A stretch of 64,000 nucleotides of DNA. It comes from Plectonema radiosum NIES-515. Its GTDB lineage: Bacteria > Cyanobacteriota > Cyanobacteriia > Cyanobacteriales > Nostocaceae. Under the pieces are notes generated by a model. That model was not told the DNA's origin. It did no database searches and worked only from the letters and a program-made list of their open reading frames with translations. Position numbers and translations under genes: made by a program. Of the stretch, positions 14,201 to 23,200 are shown piece after piece. The DNA lies in NCBI RefSeq assembly GCF_025753815.1, contig NZ_JAOWRF010000276.1, positions 50,195 to 114,194 of the forward strand. The letters are read 5' to 3'. Every line of letters begins with the position of its first letter. Positions within the stretch are counted from its first letter, which is position 1.

Positions 14201-17200
14201 ACGATAAATACTTGTATGCTTCTTACCCACTAGGTGGTGGTGTATATGTATTTGATGTCGAGGAAATGATAAAAACTTTGGAACACCCAACTGACTATAC
14301 TATTGACCAGTTTGGTAGACCAATTGATTCTAAATTCTTCGACCCTCGTTACCAACGTCCGGCTAACATCTTTGACTTTGATACGGTACCGCTTGATGAT
14401 ATTAACCCAAAAATCAGTGTTGCTGCTGATTATGGAATTATCAAAGAAAACCGGGTGAAAAATCAGTTTACTTATGGGGTGTTCGAGGGAAGTAATCGCG
14501 CTCCTGTAAACGTTGGTGTTGTCAGAAATCTGGCTGTGTCGCCTCCAGATATACTGAAGTTAACAAGTCCGAATGGGATTAAAGAAGGAGATTTAACTCC
14601 TACCTTTACTTGGGATTTTCAAATTCCTGATGAGCAAGTTAAGGAAGTTAACCTCTTTGTCAGTACTTTTGCTGAGGGTAAAGGTTTATTGCCTTGGGAT
14701 CGGGTGGTTGATTTATCTGACTCAGAGTTCTTACCTGAGTTGAACCAACAGCAAAAGCAGCAACTGTTAACAAAATCTTGGGATGGGTATGATGATTTCA
14801 ATCCGGGACGAATTGTTACAGCGACTTGGAAACGAGAAACTAATACTTGGTACTGGCACGATGGTACTACTGTTGTTGCTCAACCGACTAATGACCCGGA
14901 AAATAACAATACTCGCTTCACTTTACCAGATAACAGCAGACTAACGGCTGGTCAAAATTATAATTGGGCTGTACAAGCTGTTAGCAGCACAGGGCAATCT
15001 GAACTTGAGTTTGGTAATTTTAATACAATTACTCCTTTTAATGCAAATCCTTTTAGTAGTGTAACTGTCCTTACTCATGGGTTTACGTTGTTTCCATCAA
15101 ATACGGGGATTCCTGATAATTTCTATGATTTAGCAGACAGTATTACTTCTGGTAGTGGGGATTCACCGTCAGAGAAAGGGTTAATTCTACGTTATGACAA
15201 GCCTACAGGTCTGTGGATTCCTGTAGATAATAAGGCACGGGTACTTGCTAACTTGACGGGTGGTCTGAATCCTGGAGATGACAATTATTTGGTCACGTTA
15301 GCAAACAATATTCAAAGCAAATATGTCAACCAAAATAAAGCATTGGTATTGCTTTCCGAATGGTCTACAGGTGGTGAGTCAACACAACCAAATAGCGGGT
15401 TTACGGAAGCTGCTGCTGATGCAATTTTCGCTTCGATTGTGCAATTGGATCAAGCTTTAGGTGGTGATGTTGGAGAGCATGATGCTAGTGGTAATTTGGT
15501 GAGGTTGTATGATGATAAAGGGGATTTAATTCGTACTCAAGGAGCGCTGTTCGATTCGTCGTTACACTTTATTGGTTTTAGTCGCGGCACTGTTGTTAAT
15601 AGTGAGATTATTCAACGATTGGGAACTTATTTTCCTTATGCTGGTGGAAAGATTAATGCTGATGGGACACCAGTTGTTGATAGTAATGGTAAGGCAGTTC
15701 GTGATTTGCAGATGACGACTATTGACCCTCATGATTTTTCTCAGGAGAGTTTGAAAGTAGATTTAGTACTTCCTGGGACGATAATAAAGGATTTTAGAGA
15801 TTTTAATGAACCTACGGTTCAAGTTTGGGATAATATTACTTTTGCTGATAATTATTATCAGACTGTAGCTGACCCTAATGGTTCTACTTGGACTCCTAAT
15901 GGTCGGTCTATAGATGGTGCTGATATCAATATGTCGCTTAATGGGATGCCTGGGTTTACCAAGGATGACCAAAGAGGAGGTCCGCACGGAAATGTCTTTT
16001 CGTGGTATGCAGGAACAGCTAATTTAGCAATAGATGAAGTTGATAATGGATATACGCAAAAGGCACGACCCATTTATGACCAATTAGGTGAAAGGAGTGT
16101 TGAAGAGTTACTTGATTCAAATAATGATAATGTCACGCTGACACCTTGGTACTTTTCGGCTGGTAATCAAGGTTCTACGGAGGGTATTGGTACTGGTTGG
16201 TTTTATTCTGTGTTGGGTGGTGGTAAAGATCAGCGTCCAACTGTGGATATGAGTAAGCGTGTGTCAGTAAGTTACGATAATACTGATGAGGATGTTGCTA
16301 AGGGTGATTATGCAGTTCCCACGCTGTTTGATGGTAATTTTGATGCGATTACTGCCAAGATTGACTCACAAACTATCCCTGGTTGGTCTTTACATAATGA
16401 CAAAAATGATACCTTTCAATTACCTTTGGTTGATTGGACAAATATTACATCCCTTAACCAACCTCGTATTGTTGTAGAACGCGATACAGCAGGCAATCCA
16501 ATTAAAACAGAAAGCTATTTGCAACGATTAGGAATTGATTCTAATTCTCCTACGAACTACGCTTTGGAGTTAAGACCTAATGACATCATCACTCACAACC
16601 GTTTTGTTGTCCCTGATTGGGGTGCATTGCGGTTTGATTTGCATGTACCAGACCCTGAATCTGCTACTGCTGCTCAAAATAGTGTTGTCAGAGTTTTTCT
16701 TGATGACTATGAACTACAAAGCTCTGCTTTTCAGGGATTAGTGAAAGGAAGTCAGGGTGGCGAATATCCATCTGTTGACTTGCGTGAAGTAGATGGAGAT
16801 ATAGGTGCGAGGAATGGAGAAGGTCAATCTAACAGGATTGGTTTTGCAAAAGAAGGATTTCAGACTTTTCAGCTTGACATCCCTAATGAATTACGTGGAA
16901 AAGTAAAAACTCTTAGATTTGAGGTGAATGGAGGCAAAACAGTTTATTTAGATAATATTTTCTTCAAGAGTCAACATCTATTATTTGGTAATCCCGCATT
17001 AAATGGGCAAGAAGCTAGAAAAGATATAAATACTCCTGAATTTACTTCTGACTATAAAACTTATATTCCCAACGATCCTCTGAGTGATTTTTCTGATAAC
17101 TATCTAATTGAAAGACCACAGTATTCTCTCTCATATAATAATGATTTAAAAAACCCTAACTGGGTTAGTTATCAATTCAATAAATCTTGGCTTGGTGCTG

Positions 17201-20200
17201 AAAATCAGAGTGGTTTTGGAAGTGATCCTCGTCTGCCTTTTGCAATTCAAATTCAACAGAATGATATTCCTGATAATAGCGGTTATCAAAGAGGACATAT
17301 AGCTACTGCTTCCCATCGTAGCCGAAATAAGCAAGATTATGTAGCAACGTACTTAATGAGTAATATCATTCCTCAGCCCTTGGAAAAGCCTAATGATCGA
17401 TGGTCACAATTAGAACTATATTTAACCGACTTAGTTAAAATTCACGATAAGGAACTTTACATTATTGCAGGAAGAGATGGCGCAACCGTTAAAACCATAA
17501 AGTCAAAAGTAAATGTTCCGGAAAGTATTTGGAAAGTAGTATTAGTGTTGGATAAACCTGGACAGGGTATCTTAGATGTGAATAAAGATACTCTCGCTTT
17601 TGGAATTAGACTACCAAATTCTCTGGCTCCTTATACAGGTACTGATCCTAAATATATGGGTAAAAATGTTGGTCAAGATCCAAATAAGGATTGGACAACA
17701 AATTTTTCACTTATGGGTAATCAATATGGACTGTTTAATGTAGAAGAGCTTGAAAAAATAACAGGATATAATTTTTTATCCAATATTTCTACAGAAATTC
17801 AGGAAGCAATTGAAAACCATGATGTTACTGACATCTTAGCAAAACTAAATGTCATTAAACCTGCGCCACTCATGGCTGCAACTGAAGATGAACTAAAATT
17901 CTCCGAAAATGGGGCCTTTTTTGATAGTGCCATCAGGCATAGTGGTATCGTAAACAAAATTACCATAGCTCCAAATAATGTTTGGAGCTATTCGAGCATT
18001 TCTGAAGTTAGTTTTAATCAAAATAGCGAACTCGAAACCACCGATGTTAGCCCCACAAAAAAAAGCACCACAAGCATTCATTTGAGCCAAATTGGTACCT
18101 CGCAAATCGGCTTCATGCAAACTACACCAATGCAAGTTGGCGGAATACAAATTAGCATCCCTGACAATAGCACGTTTCAACCAAGCGCTTTCCAAGGAAA
18201 CACCAAACAAATCAGCTCCAGTCAAATCGGCTTCAGTGAGGTCGGCTTGTCTCAGGTAGGCTCCTCGCAAGTTAATATCTCGCAAAATAGCTCCTCGGAG
18301 ATCGATCATGTTATCTTGAGGTTCCTCAGCGGATTGGATCAACTCAATCCCTCGAAAATCTCGCTCCCCGTCAGCATACCGGGCCAACAACTCTTCAGCA
18401 GTAATTTCCCAAATCATAATCTTACCTTCAATTTATTTTCTTATTTCAAATATAGTGCTATTGAAATATGGTCTAACTTACTCAACCCCACCGACTCATT
18501 TGAGCTAACCTTCCAAATCACTGACCTCCCCTCTGGACAACTCGCCGAAGCTCAAATCACCAACTACGATTCCTTTGGTCGCCCCAACGGTGGAACCATC
18601 CTCATCGACGCTGATGCCAACGGAATCGGCTGGTTCATCGACTCCACCCCCTTCGACAACAGCGAATTCACCACCTCCCTTACTGACACCGCATTCCGCG
18701 GCACCACGGGCGACGCAGTTGGCAAATACGACCTGCTCACCAGCATCCTGCACGAAATGGGACACCTAGCAGGCATCATCTCCGGCTACAGTGAATTTGA
18801 CCGCCACATCCAAACCGTCAACGGCTCTAAACTCTTCATCGGCGACAACTTCACCGCCACCCTCACGAATGACGGCAGCCACCTTGATTCTAAACTGTAT
18901 CCCTTCGACCTAATGAACACCTCCCTCTCCCCAGGTGTCCGTAAACTCCCCTCCCTCATCGACCTGCAAATCCTCAACGCAGTACGCAACATTACCGCAA
19001 CAGGTGGTAAAATTTCAACACTAACAGCACCCCTAAACTCTGACCCCCTAATCGGCATTCTCAACGGAGATTTCGACACACAAGCGGACTGGTCAACCAG
19101 AGGTGCTGCCAATATCCTCAACTCGCAAGCAGTCCTCACCGAAGACTCACCCTTTAACAGTAACTTCTCCCAATCCTTGATTATCCCAGAAGGTGCGAAA
19201 TACCTCCAATTCACCCTGAAAAACACCACCTTGGGAGCAAACACCCCAACAGCCCCAGGTGACGCCTTCGAGGTAGCATTACTCAACGCCAACACCAAAC
19301 AATCCTTAGTCAACACAGTCACAGGACTCAGCCAAACCGACTCCCTACTCAACATCCAAAACGACGGTACATACTACACAAGCAACAAAGTAACCCTACT
19401 CAACACTACCCCCAATAGCACCCTCACCCTCAATCAACCACTCACATTTAAAGTTGACCTAACGGGAGTACAATCAGGAACAGCCGCAACCCTCTACTTT
19501 GACCTACTCGGCTTCGGCGATCGCAATGCTAAAGTCGTCCTCGACAACGTAATGCTGCTAAATAACGACCGTTACGCACCAGTTGCCAACAATGACACCG
19601 CAATCACCAACCAAACCAAACCCGTCACAATAAATATCCTCGCCAACGACACTGATGCAGACAGCACCATCAACCCAACTGCCCTTGCCATCAACACCAA
19701 CCCAACTAACGGTACAATCCTGGTTAACCAAGACGGCACAGTTACTTACACCCCCAATAGTACATTTGTAGGAACCGACACCTTCACCTACACTCTAACT
19801 GACACAGACGGCTTAACATCAAACACCGCCACTGTCAATATCACTGTCAACAATATTGCCCCAGTCATCACGGTAATTACAGGCGACACCACCACAACCG
19901 AGGGTGCAACAACCAACTTTAACGCGATCGCAGTTGACCCAGGTGACAATATCGACTACATCTGGAACTTTGGGGATGGTTCGCAGCTAGTGATTGGTCA
20001 AAATACGACCCACACTTATGCTGATAACGGTACTTACACTGCTACCCTGACAGTACGCGACAGCAAAGGTATAAGCAGCTTCCAAACCCTCAATGTTACA
20101 GTCAACAATGTTGCACCAATAGTCGATGCTGGCAGTGACGTAACAATCAACGAAGGACAAGCGATCGCATTCAACGGCAGCTTCATCGACCCCGGTATAT

Positions 20201-23200
20201 TAGATACCCACACCATCACTTGGGACTTTGGGGATGGTGCGATCGTAACAGGTATCCTCAACCCCAACCATATCTACAAGCTAGATGGCACTTACACCGC
20301 CACCCTTACCGTTACAGATAACGAGGGTGCAGTTACAACCGATACCTTACAAGTTCAAGTCAACAACGTCGCGCCAACAATTACCAACATAACCAGCGAT
20401 ACTACTATTACAGAAGGAACACCAGCTAACTTTAGTGCCACTGCAACCGACCCAGGAAACGACACCCTCACCTATATCTGGAACTTCGGTGATGGTTCCA
20501 AAGCAATACAGAGTAAAGATGTTAGCCACGTATTTGTAGACAACGGCACTTATACTGTCACCCTCACCGTCAAAGATACTGCGGGTGCTTCCACAGAAGA
20601 AACGTTAACTGTAAATGTTAACAATCTCGCTCCCACAGTGAAAGCAGGCAACAACCTAACTCTCGACGAAGGTAGTACAGCTAACTTTAACGGCAGCTTC
20701 ACCGACCCCGGTATATTAGATACCCACACTATTAGTTGGGACTTTGGCGATGGCAACACCACAAATGCCACCCTCACACCAACTCATATTTACGCCAACA
20801 ACGGCACCTACTTAGCCAAACTCACAGTTGTCGATCAAGACGGGGGTATCGGTACAGACACGATTACCGTCACCGTCAACAATATCACCCCCACGATCAA
20901 CACCATCAACGGTGATATCACAGTCAACGAAGGTGCTGTAGCCAACTTTACTGCCACTGCAACTGACCCAGGAAACGATACCCTCACCTATACTTGGAAC
21001 TTCGGCGATGGCACCGACCCCGTTGAAGGTCAATCTGCCAGCCACATCTTCGCCGACAACGGCAACTACACCGTCACCCTCACTGTTACCGACTCGGATG
21101 GTGCAACTACAGTACAAACCCTCAACACTAAGGTAAGCAACGTTGCCCCAACAGTCAACGCAGGCACTGACTTCACCGCCAACGAAGGACAAGCGATCGC
21201 CTTCAACGGCACATTTACCGACCCAGGTATCCTCGACACCCATACTATCACCTGGGACTTTGGCGACGGTACAATCCTGGAGGGGGGGAATTTCTCTTCT
21301 AACTCCCCCACTCCCCCACTCCTCCCCTCCCCACATCCTCTTCTCAACCCCACCCACACCTACAGCGATAACGGCACATACTTAGTCTCCATGACCGTGA
21401 GGGACAACGCAGGTGCATCCACAACCGACACGCTGACAGTACGCGTCAACAACGTCGCACCCACAATTACCCAACTCACAGGCACAACCGAAGTCGCAGA
21501 AGGCACACCAGCCAACTTTACCGCCACTGCAACCGACCAAGGGCTAGACACCCTTACCTACACCTGGAACTTTGGTGATGGTTCCAGCCCCGTACTAGGT
21601 AAAGATGTTAACCACACCTTCGTTGACAATGGTATTTACACTGTCACCCTTACTGTCAGCGACTCTGATGGAGGTTCCACAACCCAAACCCTAACGACGA
21701 AAGTCAATAACGTCGCAGCTACAGTTGACGCGGGTGCGAACCAAATCATGTACCAAAACGAACCCGTGACCTTCGACGGACAATTTACCGACCCAGGTAT
21801 TCTAGATACCCACACAATCGAGTGGAACTTCGGTGACGGTAACACCGTAGCTGGCGTTCTCAACCCCAACCACATCTACATTCAAGATGGTGAATACACC
21901 GTTACCCTCACCATCACCGACTCTTCAGGCGCAGTCTCCAACGATACAATGACGGTCACGGTGAAGAAACCACCCACAATGTCAGTTAGCGATATCTCAA
22001 TCCTCGAAGGAGATAATGGTAACAAATACGCCGTCTTTACCGCCAGCTTGAGTGAAGCTAGCCTACGTACCGTCACCGCTAACTACTCCACCACCGACGG
22101 CACAGCAACCGACCGCAGTGATTATACCGCCACTAACGGTACAATTAGCTTTGAAAGAGGGGAAATCAGCAAAACCATAGCCATCCAACTAATTGGTGAT
22201 ACTCTAGACGAATTTGATGAAACCTTCTTCCTCAACTTGAGCGATGCTACAAATGCTACTATCGCCCCCTCAAGGAGTGTAGGTACTATCTTAGATAACG
22301 ATGAGGCGCCAACACTCACAATTAACGATAGAACGATTACCGAAGGCGATAATGGTACATCAACCATCACCTACACAGTTAACCTTTCTGCACCTAGCGG
22401 TAAACCCATCTCAGTTAAATATGCTACTGCCGACGGGACTGCAATTGCTGGAACTGACTACACCGCAACAAGTGGCGGCATTACTTTTGCACCAGGTGAG
22501 ACAAGCAAAACCATCGCAGTACAGGTAATTGGTGACACCATCAATGAATTTGATGAAACCTTCTTCCTCAACTTAAGTTCTGCAACAAACGCTACTATCA
22601 CCAAAACTACTGGTGTAGGCACAATCATTGATAACGATGCGCCACCCGTACTCACAATCAATGATAAAACTATCACCGAAGGCGACAACGGTACATCAAC
22701 CATCACTTACACAGTTAACCTTTCTGCACCAAGTGGCAAACCCATCAGTGTTAAATATGCAACAGCCGATGGGACAGCTACTGCGGGTTCTGACTACATC
22801 GCCACCAACGGTACACTAACCTTTGCGCCAGGTGAGACAACCAAAACCGTCTCTGTACAGGTACTTGGCGACACCCAGGATGAGTTTGACGAAACATTCT
22901 TCCTCAACTGGAGTGGTGCAACAAATGCTACTATTGTTCACACAACTGGTATAAGTACAATCTTAGATAATGACGAGGCACCAGCACTTACTATCGGTGA
23001 TAGAAATATTACTGAAGGGGATAATGGTACACAAATTGCCACCTTTACTGTTAGCTTGTCAGCAGCCAGCGCTAAACCAATCACTGTTAAAGATGCTACT
23101 GCAAATGGTACTGCAATCGCTGGAAACGATTACACAGCTACCAACGGTACACTAACCTTTGCGCCAGGTGAGACAACAAAAACCGTCTCAATACAGGTAA

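Noticed and set aside
18505..19355. Minus-strand frames opposite the metalloprotease and following region
   Set aside because: They arise from C-ended codon use on the plus strand and show no protein-like motifs, unlike the pentapeptide frame just to their left.
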